Below, piece after piece: positions 11,508 through 22,849 of a stretch of DNA of 64,000 bases (its first letter is position 1; every line of letters starts with the position of its first letter). The notes beneath the pieces are model-generated. The model was not told where the DNA came from, did not search any database, and saw only the letters and a list, made by a program, of their open reading frames with translations. The translations under genes and the position numbers were made by a program. Source of the DNA: Buxus sempervirens (taxonomy: Eukaryota > Streptophyta > Magnoliopsida > Buxales > Buxaceae); the NCBI GenBank assembly GCA_947561395.2, contig OX387187.1, positions 19,263,829 through 19,327,828 on the forward strand, written 5' to 3'.

Positions 11508-14223
11508 TGTAGACACCCTAAATTGCACTGTGAAAATGATGAATAATTGGCCAAAATCATAAAAAGCAGCTTTTTCTTTTGTATCTAAAATAAAAGTTCG
11601 GATAAAAGCTTCTTTCTATGTATCCGACAGATAATGTCAGATACAAAATTACTTTTATTGTCGGGTATCCGATAGATAATGTCAGATATAAGGGTTATTG
11701 TTTGTATCCGACCTAAGTTGTCGGATACTAATGTTTTACTGCAAACTTTGAAAATTCCGAGAGTTTTCACCTTTTTACTGTTTTATCTCTGTTTAAGAGT
11801 TGGGAATTCCCGAATTTAGCCTTAGGGTTAAGTGAGAGGATTCTAGACATATTTTTGTGTCTACCATTAGGGCACCACTTGCCTTAGCCTTTGCCTATAA
11901 ATAGGAGGCTTCTCCTCAAGCAAATGGCCAGAAGATTGGAGATTGAAGAGCTCCAAGTGAAGAAGGGAACCTCTGCCTCATTGCTCCCAGAAACACAGGT
12001 AAGCCTAAAACCCTTTTATTTTTCTGTTGTTAAATTCTAGGATAGCTTCTTCTTCCTTTCTTTAGAATAATGGCCTACTTGTATTTGGAACCCCATTCTT
12101 GTTTCAAAGTACCTCAAGACCCTCTCTAGCCGTAAAACGTGAAGAGAGAGCTAGAGGAAACAAGAATGGGAATAGAACCCTAGTTCTAGAACCCCCATTT
12201 GAATGTTATATGTTGTGCATATGTGTGTTATTTAATCTTGTGAAGTTTGCTTTCATTTTCTGGAGAGGATGCCAAGATCCATGCTCTTTATAGCATTGGA
12301 TCTCCATTCCCTTCGAAAAATATGATTTTTTACACATGCACATATCTCACTTATTTTGATAAAGTAGGCTCGTATTTTGGATCTTTCATATCCATTATGA
12401 TAGATCTAAGATGAATGGCCTTAGATCAACTTTTTTTATGATCCTGGAATGGATTTTAAGTAATCCTACCTTTGAGAGGAGGTTTTCATAGCCTAATCTC
12501 TCAAGTAGGGATTTTCGTTTCAATACGGGTACATCCAATTCACATTCTTCAATCCATAAGATTCATAAATCGGATCCTTACCCAAGATGTTTCTTGAGTA
12601 TTTTCTAACTGTTTTAATGGATTTCAAGTAATCCCATCTTTGAGAGGAGACTTTCATTGTCTAATCTCTCTAGTTGGGGTTTTTGTCTCAATACGGGCAT
12701 ATTCGGTTCATTTTCTTAATCAATGAGATGCATGAATTGATTCCTTATCCTAAATCTTTCTTGGACATTTCTTAATGGTTTCAAAAGAATACAAGCAAGT
12801 TCATTTTTGAGGAGAAAAGACCTCATGGTCTAGTCTCTCCATTTTGGGCCTTTTTGCCCTATTTTGGGGGTTTTAGTATTTTCTCTCCAATCAATGAGAG
12901 TTTTGAGCCAAATTCGTGCCCTATATCCTTCTGGAGGTTTTCCAACATTTTTTCAAATGATTTTAGTTCAGATCGTATTGATCGTATGCACATACCCACT
13001 GTTTTGGGTTGATTTTTACCCTAAAGTTTTCCAGACAGGACAGCACCTGTTCCCTGTCTTAGAATACTCATAACTTCGTCATCCAGATGAAGTTTTAAGT
13101 GATTTTAAAGACATGTGATAGGTGGGATTGTCTAATTTTAGTCTGTAAAATTTCAGCAATTTCTATGGAGTGGATTTTTGATACCACTTGATCAAAATCG
13201 ACAGGTCAGTTCAGGCCAAATTGCCGAACCTGTCACTTTGACTAAGCACCATTTGCTCGTTTTAAGTCCAATTTAAGTGGTTTTGGTTTCTGTGTTTTCC
13301 TTTGTGAGTTTAATTTCAAATCCAATTGGTTTCAAGACTTTTCAATTTCATTTGTGTCTTGTGTGTTTGATTGACTCAGAACTGCTTAATAGCAGAATTC
13401 TGGGTTAATCTGTGATCCTCTAGGTATGTTCGGGAGGTCACACAAGTCACATTCGAATGGAGTTTTGTGTGGGGCCTATTTCATGTGAAAGATGACACCT
13501 CATGCTTCATTCATACAAGTTTTCAAAGATTTATATGGAGTCAATCTCCACAAATAGGTTTTCAAAGTTGCCCATTTGTCACTTTTACTAACTTACAACA
13601 GTAAATTTCAAACAAGCACAACTTTTTGGATTTTAATCAGATTTAATTGGAAATTTTCCTAAGTCTTCTACTTTACATGATCTTTCAAATGGCTTTGGTT
13701 TGATTCAATTTGAATTTTATTTGAATGATTTATGGTCGAATGAGATTTTCAAGCTCCAATGGCTCCATCTTCTACTGAATTTTTTGGGTTTGTTTTAACT
13801 TGCTTGTATTTAAGTTTTACTTTAATTTTCATTAATTAGGAATGTCCTAGAAGTGATGCATCCATAGAGAGTGTCCAAAATTTATTGGACTACTTAGATG
13901 GAGGAATCATACATATGTTTGATCCTTTTTCAAGCCCTTTTAATTGTTAGCAAGCGTTTATTTGAACATGAACAATACTTGGCAACCACCTTGTGTGAAT
14001 GAATAGGGGTGCCTAAGACCTTCCCCTATTCATAATCTAATCCCCTTACCCATCTCTGGTTTATTTTAAAATAGGGTTATTTTTAGTCTAATTTTGCTTT
14101 TTCATTTGATTTGATCTTTTTGGTGTCCATTCACACCTAAAAGGAATGGTGGCAACTCCTCCCTTTTTATTGAGCCCGTGTGATGCTTGAGGAAGTCAGC
14201 AGATTGATTTTCTATGTCTCACA
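11508..14223 (+). mobile_element. Solo LTR, Tat type, divergent subfamily
   Basis: It starts TGTAGACACCCTAAATTGC and ends TTTTCTATGTCTCACA. Perfect duplications CCTAC lie at 11503-11507 and 14224-14228. Its length is 2,716 bp. It has the TTGCCTATAAATAGGAG TATA block near 11890 and the conserved 3' region with GTTCATAATCTAATCCCC. Its palindromes differ from those of the young element (see 11619-11730). It is nested in the chromovirus-like LTR. Confidence 0.85.
11619..11730 (+). repeat. CCGAC-type palindrome array
   Basis: Three palindromic units have arms such as GTATCCGAC and GTCGGATAC, or with GTCAGATAC on one side. They occupy the same LTR position, upstream of the TATA box, that the CCGG palindromes occupy in other LTRs. 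Confidence 0.65.
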
Positions 14224-15860
14224 CCTACTTAAATCAAACCATTTAATTCTTAAACTAACTCAACCCCTTGGGTCAACCCACTATTATTGGGTTCGACCAA
14301 CCCCTTTTATTTTCCTTGTTTATAATATAATTAATTCTTACTAATATAACCATAGTGTGAGACATGGAAAAAATCAATTTAATGACTTTCTAATCATCAC
14401 GCTGGATTCATTAAAAACAAAGAGTCGCCACCATTTTTTGTAGGTGTGAATGGACACCAAAATATCAAATAAGCACAAAAAGGCAAATTTAGGGTAAAAA
14501 TAACCCTATATAAAAAAAACAACCAGAGATGGATAAGGGGATTAGGTTATGAACAGGGGAAGGTGTTAAGCACCCCTATTCATCCACACAAGGTGGTTGC
14601 GAAGTATTGTTCATGTTTTTCAAAAGAAAAAGGGCTTGCTACAAAAATCATGAAAAATCACAAAGAAGACAAAAAAATGTATGGTTTTTTCATAAGAATA
14701 GCCTAATTGATCCAGAACTTTCAAATATGATCATACCATTCCTAGGGTTTCATAAAATTGAGATAAAATCAAATAAAACCAAAATAAAGTGAAAACTTAA
14801 AAAATCTGGCTTCAAGTTAAATTCTAGAAATCTAGAAAAATATGATTTTTATGAAATATTTCAGAATTGAACTAGAATAGTCCAAGACATAGATATAGCC
14901 CAAATTTCACATTAAATCAAGAAATCAAAACCAAAAATACCCACGTTGATGAAGAACATCAAAAGGGGAGAACTTAGACCGTAGGGTCTTCTCTCAAAAG
15001 TGAAAAAGAACTCAAAAACCACATCATGAAACCCTAAAAATTACTTTCAGGCTTTTGAATCCAGATTTATCATATAGATCATGATAAATCCAGGATCTTA
15101 GCCTAATATCACGAAAACAGCGCTGTAGGTGCAAAAGTGTGAAAAATCCAAATTCTAGAAAAAAGTGGGGATCTCATGCTATAATCACCCTGAACTCATA
15201 AGATTAATCCAGATTCAAAATAAAATCATTAAAACATGATCAGGATATCAAAAACAGCCATATCTCACAGATTAGAGCACATGGGGGCCTACCCTACGGA
15301 TCCACATGTTCTCTTTTCCCCTTGCTCTCTCTTCACGTTTTACGGCTAGAGAGACTCTTGAGGTACTTGGAGATAGGTTTGAGTACACAAACACAATCAA
15401 AGGCCTTATTCTAAAAGAAAAGAAAAAAACAGATTATGGAGTTCTATTCTAGGGATCCACCTGTTCCCATTTTCCCTAACTCTCTCTTCACGTTTTACGG
15501 CTAGAGAGACTCTTGAGGTACTTAGAGACAAGTTTAGGAATACAAAATAAAAGAAGGCCTTATTCTACAGCAATGGAGAAGAATAGATTAATTCTAGAAT
15601 TAAAAACAAAAATAAAAGTAAATAAAAGGGAAAAGGGACTTACTTGGATTGAGCAAGCAGAGCAGCATGGATTCCTCTCTTCTCTTGGAGCTCCTTAGAC
15701 TTCAAATTTTCGTGGCCCTTTGCTTAAGAATCTCACCTCTATTTATAGGCAAACCCAGGGGTATGGCTGGTGTAGACACCCCAAATTGCACAAACAATCA
15801 TCAAAAATCATTATCTCCTGGAAAACCAGCACAGAATTTGAAGAAAATATACTTTTACCT

Positions 15861-16003
15861 GTATCCGGATACTCAATCCGGATACAAGTACTTCTTCATG
15901 TATCCGGAATGATTATCCGGATATATGTGAGCCTTAATGTATCCGGTACCATGTACCGGATACCTTAAGGCCCTTTGTTATCCGGTCTGATATACCGGAT
16001 ACC
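15861..16003 (+). repeat. CCGG palindrome array in the 5' LTR
   Basis: Four units follow one another: GTATCCGGATACTCAATCCG (continuing GATAC), GTATCCGGAATGATTATCCG (continuing GATA), GTATCCGGTACCATGTACCG (continuing GATAC) and TTATCCGGTCTGATATACCG (continuing GATAC). The spacing is about 12-20 bp. The array ends about 155 bp upstream of the TATA box. A copy is at 36614-36756 in the 3' LTR. Confidence 0.85.
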
Positions 16004-16158
16004 TTAAGTTTGCTCAAAATTAGGGTTTTCCGAGAGCTTTTCACTTTTACCATCATGTCCCTCATTAAATGAGGGGAAATCACGGAAATAACCTTAGGGT
16101 TTAGGTTGGAGGGGTTCTAGACATTAATTTGTGTCTACCAATGACCTTAGCCCTTGCC

Positions 16159-16166
16159 TATAAATA
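16159..16166 (+). promoter_or_regulatory. LTR TATA box
   Basis: TATAAATA sits in TTGCCTATAAATAGGAGCC. The same block appears in every Tat-type LTR in the window: near 11890, 53507-53514, and reversed at 7217-7224 and near 15740. It is the likely core promoter for the genomic transcript. Confidence 0.7.
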
Positions 16167-18045
16167 GGAGCCTCCTCCTTGAGCAAATGGCACACAACTC
16201 TTGTTTTGAATTCTCGCAAAGAAGAACTCCAAGAGAAGAAGGAAACCGCTGTGGAATCGCCTCCAGCACTCAGGTAAGCCTCAACTTTTCTTTTTATTTT
16301 CTGTCTTTACATTCCTAGATCTAGATCTCTTCTTCTACCTTTCTGTAGTGTAAAGCCTTGTTTGCATGTGTGGAAATCCTTCCCCGGCTCAAAGTATCTC
16401 AAGACTCCCCTAGCCGTAAAACGTGAAGGCGGATCTAGGAGAAACGAGACTGGGGATTGACCCTAGTGCTAGAACCTATGTAGCATAAGGCCTTTTGGAT
16501 TGATTGTAAACCGTTCCATATTCAAAGTACCCTTGATTATCTTAAAGAGAACAGAGGGAAACGATAATGGAACGGAACCCTAGGCTATGCTAGAACCTAT
16601 TTTATTGAATCTATATGCATGTGTATGGATCTTGCTTGGTTTTTTCACTTTTGCACACATATCACTATTTTGGCGGGATAGGCTCATATTTGGGGTTTAT
16701 TGCATTTATTGTGATAAATCTCAAATAAATGGCCTCAATCAATTCTGGAATGCCTTTCGGATGATTTTGAAGTATTTGTGTTCATCTTACACGAATTTCA
16801 TTTTTTATCAATTTTCGGATTTGGTTTTTACTCAAAAATGGCTTAGCTTGACAGCAACTGTACCCTTACTTCGGACTCCGTAACTTCATCATCCGAATGA
16901 ATTTTGGGGCGATTCCAGAACCATGGGAAAGGTGAGGCTGTCTAGTTTATGTCCACCAAATTTCATGAATTTCTATCTAGCCGATTTTTGACACTTCTCT
17001 GTCGAAGTTGAGTGGACAGTTCAGGTTCAAATACAGAACTTGTCACTTCGACGGACCGCCATGTGTTTGTTTTAAGTCCGATTCGAGTGATTTTTATTTC
17101 TGAGTACTCCTTTTTGAGTCTATTTTCAAATCCAGTTGGTTTCATAATTTTTGGATTCCATTTGAATTATTGGTAGCCGATTTACTCAGAACTGCTCATT
17201 TGCATTTTTCTGGGTAAATCTGTGATCTTCGGGGCCTGTTCGGGAGACCACCCAAGGCACACCCGAAGGGATTTTTGTATGAGGCTAGTTTCTGTTGAAA
17301 GATGGCCATACAGACTTCAATCACACCAAATTTCACGGATTTCTATGTAGTGGATTTTTCTAGACAAGTTTCCAAAGTTGCCCACTTACCACTTTTAAAA
17401 ATCCCCAACAGCAACTTCAAAGGAGCATAACTCCTAGATTTTTCATCGGAATGAAGTGAAATTTTGCATGAGACTCTTGTTTACCCTAATCTTTCAAATG
17501 GATTTGGTTTGGGTCAATTTAGAATCGGATTTGAATGATTTCAAGGCAAATGGTATACTTTTTACCAAATTTTCCGAATTTGATTTAACTTGGTTTTGAG
17601 CAATTTGTGCTTTGATTTCCATCTTTTGAGATATTCCAGAAATGATATTGACATAAGAGAGGATCTAAAATCCATTTAGATCTTCATGTGAAAATATCAT
17701 ACATTGTTCTTTTTTCAAGGCTTTTTCATGATTTTTAGCAAGCTTCTTATTTTCTTTTTAGCATGAACATACACTTGGCAACCACTTCGTGTGGATGAAT
17801 GGGGGTGCCTAACACCTTCCCCCGTTCATAATCTAATCCCCTTACCCATCTCTGGATTTGATTTTCAAGTAGGGTTATTTTTACCCTAGAATTTGTCTTT
17901 TGGCTATTTTTGCCTACTTTTGAATCTTTGGTGTCCATTCTCACCCCAAAATCATGAATGGTGGCGACTCTCCCAATTTTTGCGTTGAGCCCGTGTGCTG
18001 ACGGAGGGACGATCACTCCGGTGATTTTTTCCCATGTCTCACAAC

Positions 18046-18063
18046 TGGCGACTCTGCTGGGGA
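18046..18063 (+). promoter_or_regulatory. tRNA primer binding site of the Tat element
   Basis: TGGCGACTCTGCTGGGGA starts two bases after the 5' LTR. It would pair with a tRNA 3' end reading TCCCCAGCAGAGTCGCCA. Tat-lineage elements are reported to use tRNA-Arg. Confidence 0.8.
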
Positions 18064-19558
18064 CTTGTGGATTTAAGCCTTTTTTGTGTATATTCATGCT
18101 TTTTAATTATTTTTGAATGCTTGCTACTTTGTTTAATTCATTTGTATATATTCTTGTAATTCAAATCAGATTGGGATGCTTTTGAATTTTATATGAATCA
18201 AGTCAGGTATGTTTTGTTTGATGTTGCCTAAAGGTTGATTTAGGAAAAGCCTATCTTGAAGCATGATTTGGTTGTATTTGGTGGTAACATGCTCTAATTT
18301 GAATTTTGAATACCATGGTTTGAATATGAGAATTAGTAGCATGAAATCTAGGAGTTCAGAATTTTTGGGTATTCAAACATGATTCCTATAAAGCATGCTT
18401 TTTTGTGCTTAAAAATTTTTGTTATGCCATGCCTTTGATTTGGGGTATAGGGGGATTCAATTTGAGCATGAAAACCAAGAGCATGAAATCTGGAATTTTA
18501 GTGCACATTGTGGATTTTTTAGTATGTTCACCAATATACCATGTCAAGTAGTTGCTAAACTTTTAGGCATTAATTTGGGGTATAAAGGATGCACTTTTGG
18601 GCATGAAAATTCTGGGAATTTTAGTGCATATTTATGGAGATTCTAAGCATATTTTACCTCATTGAAACACTTTTGAACCATGCCAAGTAAGTGCTAAAAT
18701 TTTAGGCTTCAATTTGGGGTAAATGGTGCACTTTGAGCATGAAAAAGAGCATGAAAATCTGGGATTTTAGGGAATGCTTTTGGGTTTCAAGCATGCTTCC
18801 ATGGTTTAATTGTTATTTGTACAAATAACATGTTTTGTATACCACTTTTTGGGCATGTAATATTTTTTGTGCATATTTAGTTGTTTTGGTGCTTGCTTGC
18901 TTGTATTTAGCTTCATTATTTTTGTCATATGTACCTTGGCTTGAAATTGAATGCATGGCTACGAAAAAGAGTGGCAAGGGGCTGGGACGTTGTGAATGTT
19001 ACCACAATTTAAAATTGCACTTGAGCACTTAAAACAATTTGCACAGCCTACCCATTACCTATTATGAAGTTGAACCATGAATGTGTGTAGCTTGGCGCAC
19101 CGAGGTCGTGACTTCGGAAAGCGAAAGTGAAAACATTTACCTTAGAATTTGGGTCAATGATGTGATGACAATGGGATCTGTGATTCGATTCCGGGCATCA
19201 CTAGACTTGAGTTCTAAGTTGCCAATTAAGCCAAAACCCAAAAAACCATACGCTTGAAGGTGGAGAAACACGTTTTCAGCTAAAAGCACACAATTGCGTT
19301 TGGGGAATTGGGTGTAAATGTGGGAAGGCCGTTTGCATGTTTTACAGGCCAAGGTATAATGTGCATACCATATTGAATGAAGGTAATACAAGGTGGCAAG
19401 GTAAAGCCATGTTCTTTTCCTAAATTTGGGGAATTTTGCAAGTATGATGTCCAAGCCCAATTTGGGGCAAGTTTTGAAGGTCAAATTAAGGTGAACATCA
19501 ATTGGGAATGAAAAAAAACTAATCGGGTGAAAAAATGAGTCAAAAAAAGCCATTTCGG

Positions 19559-19703
19559 CAATAACCGGTAACTCAGGCCGGTTAATAACACTTATATTCA
19601 TATCCGGTATGTATTTCCGGATACAAAGGCATATGCGCGTATCCGGTTAGGGTAACCGGATACCATAAGGCATATCCTTATCCGGTATACTATACCGGAT
19701 ACG
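19559..19703. repeat. CCGG palindrome array in the leader
   Basis: Four units include TAACCGGTAACTCAGGCCGG, TATCCGGTATGTATTTCCGG, GTATCCGGTTAGGGTAACCG and TTATCCGGTATACTATACCG, most followed by GATAC. The arms match the LTR array but the centres differ. A weak TATA-like AATATAAG lies on the minus strand near 19595. Confidence 0.75.
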
Positions 19704-19998
19704 TTCAAAAAATGCACAAATTGGCTGTTCAGCCCAAATTTTCAGAATAAAATGCCTAAAACACTGTGGATAATCCCTAGGCACCCCGAAAAGAACATAA
19801 GAAATGTTCCCAAAAATACAAAGAAAAAAATATAAAAAAAGAAAAACAAAAAAGAATAAAATAAAATATTCTTTCAGGATTTAACCTAAGTTTGAAAATC
19901 AAAGAGGAAACCAAGGTGTTATATTTTTGGACACCAACTCAACTCAAACATGTGTCAATCAAACTATGGAACTTGAAAACTGAGAAAATTCAGCAAAT

Positions 19999-21285
19999 TT
20001 GAAGAAGGAAAAAAAAACCTTTGGTTGGTTATTTTTGTCAATCAAATCAAAAAAAAAAATGAAAACCTTGGTTGGTTATTTTTATCAATCAAATACAAAA
20101 AAAATCAAAAAATTGGGACCCTTGGAAGCCCTAGAATATTCCATGAAAACCTTGGTTGGTTATTTTTATCAATCAAATATAAAAAAAATCAAAAAATTGG
20201 GACCCTTGGAAGCCCTAGAATATTCCATGAAAACCTTGGTTGGTTATTTTTATCAATCAAACCAAAAAAAAAAAATCAAAAAATTGGGACCCTTGGAAGC
20301 CCTAGAATATTCCATGAAAACCTTGGTTGGTTATTTTTATCAATCAAATATAAAAAAAAATCAAAAAATTGGGACCCTTGGAAGCCCTAGAATATTCCAT
20401 GAAAACCTTGGTTGGTTATTTTTATCAATCAAATAAAAAAAATCAAAAAAATTGGGACCCTTGGAAGCCCTAGAATATTCCATGAAAACCTTGGTTGGTT
20501 ATTTTTATCAATCAAATAAAAAAAATCAAAAAAATTGGGACCCTTGGAAGCCCTAGAATATTCCATGAAAACCTTGGTTGGTTATTGTTGTCAATCAAAT
20601 CAAAAAAAAAATGAAAACCTTTGGTTGGTTATTTTTATCAATCAAATCAAAACATTTGTGGGATACTTGGATAGAGTAGTCCAAGACACCTTTGGTTGGT
20701 TTTTTTATCAATCAAATCAAAACATTTGTGGGATACTTGGATAGATTAGTCCAAGACACCTTTGGTTGATTATTTTTATCAATCAAATCAAAACATTTGT
20801 GGGATACTTGGAAGCCCTAGAATATTCCAAGACACCTTTGGTTGGTTATTTTTATCAATCAAATCAAAACATTTGTGGGATACTTGGATGGAGTAGTCCA
20901 AGACACCTTTGGTTGGTTATTTTTATCAATCAAATCAAAACATTTGTGGGATACTTGGATGGAGTAGTCCAAGACACCTTTGGTTGGTTATTTTTATCAA
21001 TCAAATCAAAACATTTGTGGGATACTTGGATAGAGTAGTCCAAGACACCTTTGGTTGGTTATTTTTATCAATCAAATCAAAACATTTGTGGGATACTTGG
21101 AAGCCCTAGAATATTCCAAGACACCTTTGGTTGGTTATTTTTATCAATCAAATCAAAAAAAAAAAAAAAAAGAAAAATTGGGACCCTTGGAAGCCCTAGA
21201 ATATTCCAACTCAAAGCAAAAAAAAACAAAAACAAAAAAAACAAAAACAAAAAAACAAAAACAAAAACAAAAAAATTTTTCTGGC
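19999..21285 (+). repeat. Two-type tandem repeat array in the Tat leader
   Basis: Type 1 (about 20030-20640) is a unit of roughly 85-90 bp with CCCTTGGAAGCCCTAGAATA, CCATGAAAACCTTGGTTGG and TTATTTTTATCAATCAAAT plus an A-rich run of variable length, in about six copies. Type 2 (about 20640-21150) is roughly 75 bp with AAACATTTGTGGGATACTTG, a GGATAGAGTAGTCCAAGACA phrase and the same TTGGTTGGTTATTTTTATC core, in about seven copies. Hybrid units carry the type 1 CCTAGAATATTCC in a type 2 frame. The 21150-21285 end is A-rich. Frames running through the array are artefacts of the repeat. Tandem arrays in untranslated regions are known in Tat elements. Confidence 0.9.
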
Positions 21286-21397
21286 TGGTGTTCACCTAAC
21301 CTACTGGTTTACATATATAGGGGTGTGACTCAAGTTAAATGGAAGCTAACATGTTCTATTCATTTTTTTTCATCAGGTATATTTACTTTCGACCCAG

Positions 21398-22846
21398 GTG
21401 CACTTATTTGCAGTCATTGCTCCCGTGACCAGATCCAAAGCAAGAGCCATGAATACTGAAGAGAACCAAGCCCAAGCTGCTGTCCCCACTCAGGACTTTA
21501 CTCAACTGCAGGAGCAAGTGGCCGGTCTGGCCAAAATGCTGGGGGACCTACTGGCGGCTCAAGCCCAGCAGGCCCAAGCCCAAAACCAGGCATCTACTTC
21601 CCATCAGGCACCACCACCGCAGGCCTACATTCCGCCTCCGGTTCAGCCCATGCCAGAGCCCATTTCTGAACCAGTCCCTGAACCCATTCTGATCAGGGAA
21701 AATACAGCTGAGTCTGAGAAAGAGCTGGAAAAAGAAAAGGCCCGAGATGAGATGGAAAAGAAAATGCTGCTCAGGATAGAGAGGATCCAAGCAGAGCTGA
21801 AGGAAGTGAAGGGGGGAGGCAGCCATGCAGGCACCACCTTCGAGGACCTGTGCATGTACCCGGACGTCTGTCTACCGGCTAAGTTCAGGTGCCCGGATTT
21901 TGACAAGTTTGATGGCACGGGCTGCCCATTAAGCCATCTGAAACTATACTGCGGGGCCCTGTGCCAGTTTGGCCGGGATAATGGCATACTGATCCAGCTT
22001 TTCCAGAGGAGTCTGACCGGGTCAGCCCTTCGGTGGTTCGCTACAGTGGACCATGGAAGGATCAGGAGGTGGAAGGACTTGGCTGATGCTTTCTTGGACC
22101 AATACAAGTTCAACTCTGAGATCGTGCTGGACCGGTACGACATGATGAGGATGACCAAGGGCAAAGATGAGCCGGTACGGCAGTACGCCAAGAGATGGAG
22201 AGAGGCCGCCTCCCAGGTCAGGCCACCTATGCAAGAGCCGGAGATGATCTCCACATTTATGGGCACACTGGGGCAGCCCTTTTACAACCATCTGGTGGGC
22301 CAGATCACCACCAACTTTGCAGCCCTGGTACAGGTAGCGGACCGGATCGAGGAAGGGGTCAGGTCAGGACGGCTGATAGACTACTCTACTCTTACTGGGC
22401 AGTCTGATTCCTCTGCCTCCATGGCCCAGAAGAAAGGGGCCGGGTTTAAAAAGACGGGGGCCCGAAAAGAAGGGGAGGTGAACCTGGTCCAGGCTCCTCC
22501 AGCCAAGAAGCCACTGCACGTCAACATCTCTGCACCCCAACAGGCCCAGCAGGCCCAGCAGTCGTACCAGACCCCGCTGAATGTCAACTTCCCTCCCTCT
22601 GTGCCAGCTAACACAAGGAGGACTTTTTCTAAGGAGGAGCGGGATGCCTGGTTCGCAGCAAGAAAGAACCGGGTTTTCACCCCTCTACCCATATCTCTTT
22701 CCCAACTATTGCCAACTTTGCTGAAGGGTGAATACCTGACTCTGAAGGAGCCTAACCCGAATGCCACCAGGGGGAGGAATTTTGACACATCAGTCACCTG
22801 TGATTTCCACATGGGTGCACCGGGGCATTCTACAGATACCTGCTAG
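21398..22846 (+). CDS. Gag region of the Tat element
   Basis: This frame of about 480 codons encodes the capsid-type protein that packages element RNA. It has a Gln/Ala/Pro-rich N-terminal part with an acidic-basic coiled segment (about residues 100-140). The retrotransposon gag core follows, with FRCPDFDKFDGTGCPLSHL, ALRWFATVDHGRIRRWKDL and YAKRWREAASQVRPPMQEPE (about 160-285). A basic linker comes next, and the frame ends in a His/Cys cluster of the CxFHMGxxGHxxxxC kind, as in Tat-lineage Gag. An internal ATG (MNTEENQ) near 21449 is an alternative start. It is a fossil part of the element and is fairly well kept. Confidence 0.85.
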   Translation: MHLFAVIAPVTRSKARAMNTEENQAQAAVPTQDFTQLQEQVAGLAKMLGDLLAAQAQQAQAQNQASTSHQAPPPQAYIPPPVQPMPEPISEPVPEPILIRENTAESEKELEKEKARDEMEKKMLLRIERIQAELKEVKGGGSHAGTTFEDLCMYPDVCLPAKFRCPDFDKFDGTGCPLSHLKLYCGALCQFGRDNGILIQLFQRSLTGSALRWFATVDHGRIRRWKDLADAFLDQYKFNSEIVLDRYDMMRMTKGKDEPVRQYAKRWREAASQVRPPMQEPEMISTFMGTLGQPFYNHLVGQITTNFAALVQVADRIEEGVRSGRLIDYSTLTGQSDSSASMAQKKGAGFKKTGARKEGEVNLVQAPPAKKPLHVNISAPQQAQQAQQSYQTPLNVNFPPSVPANTRRTFSKEERDAWFAARKNRVFTPLPISLSQLLPTLLKGEYLTLKEPNPNATRGRNFDTSVTCDFHMGAPGHSTDTC

Positions 22847-22849
22847 GTA

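Larger units (their letters stand above)
15771..18043 (+). repeat. 5' LTR of the Tat element
   Basis: It starts TGTAGACACCCCAAATTGC and ends CCCATGTCTCACA. A palindrome array lies at 15861-16003 and a TATA box TATAAATA at 16159-16166 (in TTGCCTATAAATAGGAGCC). The segment 16400-16440 carries CTAGCCGTAAAACGTGAAGG, and 17950-18040 carries the conserved GGTGGCGACTCTCCC block. Open frames inside are repeated identically in the other LTR and are not genes. Confidence 0.93.
18064..21397 (+). other. Long leader of the Tat element
   Basis: About 3.3 kb separates the primer site from gag. At 18430-18790 a phrase of the type GCATGAAAAtctGGGATTTTAG recurs about three times with drift. At 19559-19703 there is a palindrome array, followed by A-rich DNA and the tandem repeats. 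A 154-codon minus-strand open frame (19137-19601) starts in the array but matches nothing I recognise. No clear sense gene precedes gag. Confidence 0.6.

Noticed and set aside
16587-16883. 98-codon frame in the 5' LTR, identical at 37340-37636
   Set aside because: It is repeated because the LTR is repeated. It crosses U3/R-type sequence and has no domain.
19999-21459. Open frames of 66-145 codons through the leader repeats
   Set aside because: They only translate the tandem units (repeats of LVGYFYQSN) and change frame with A-run length.
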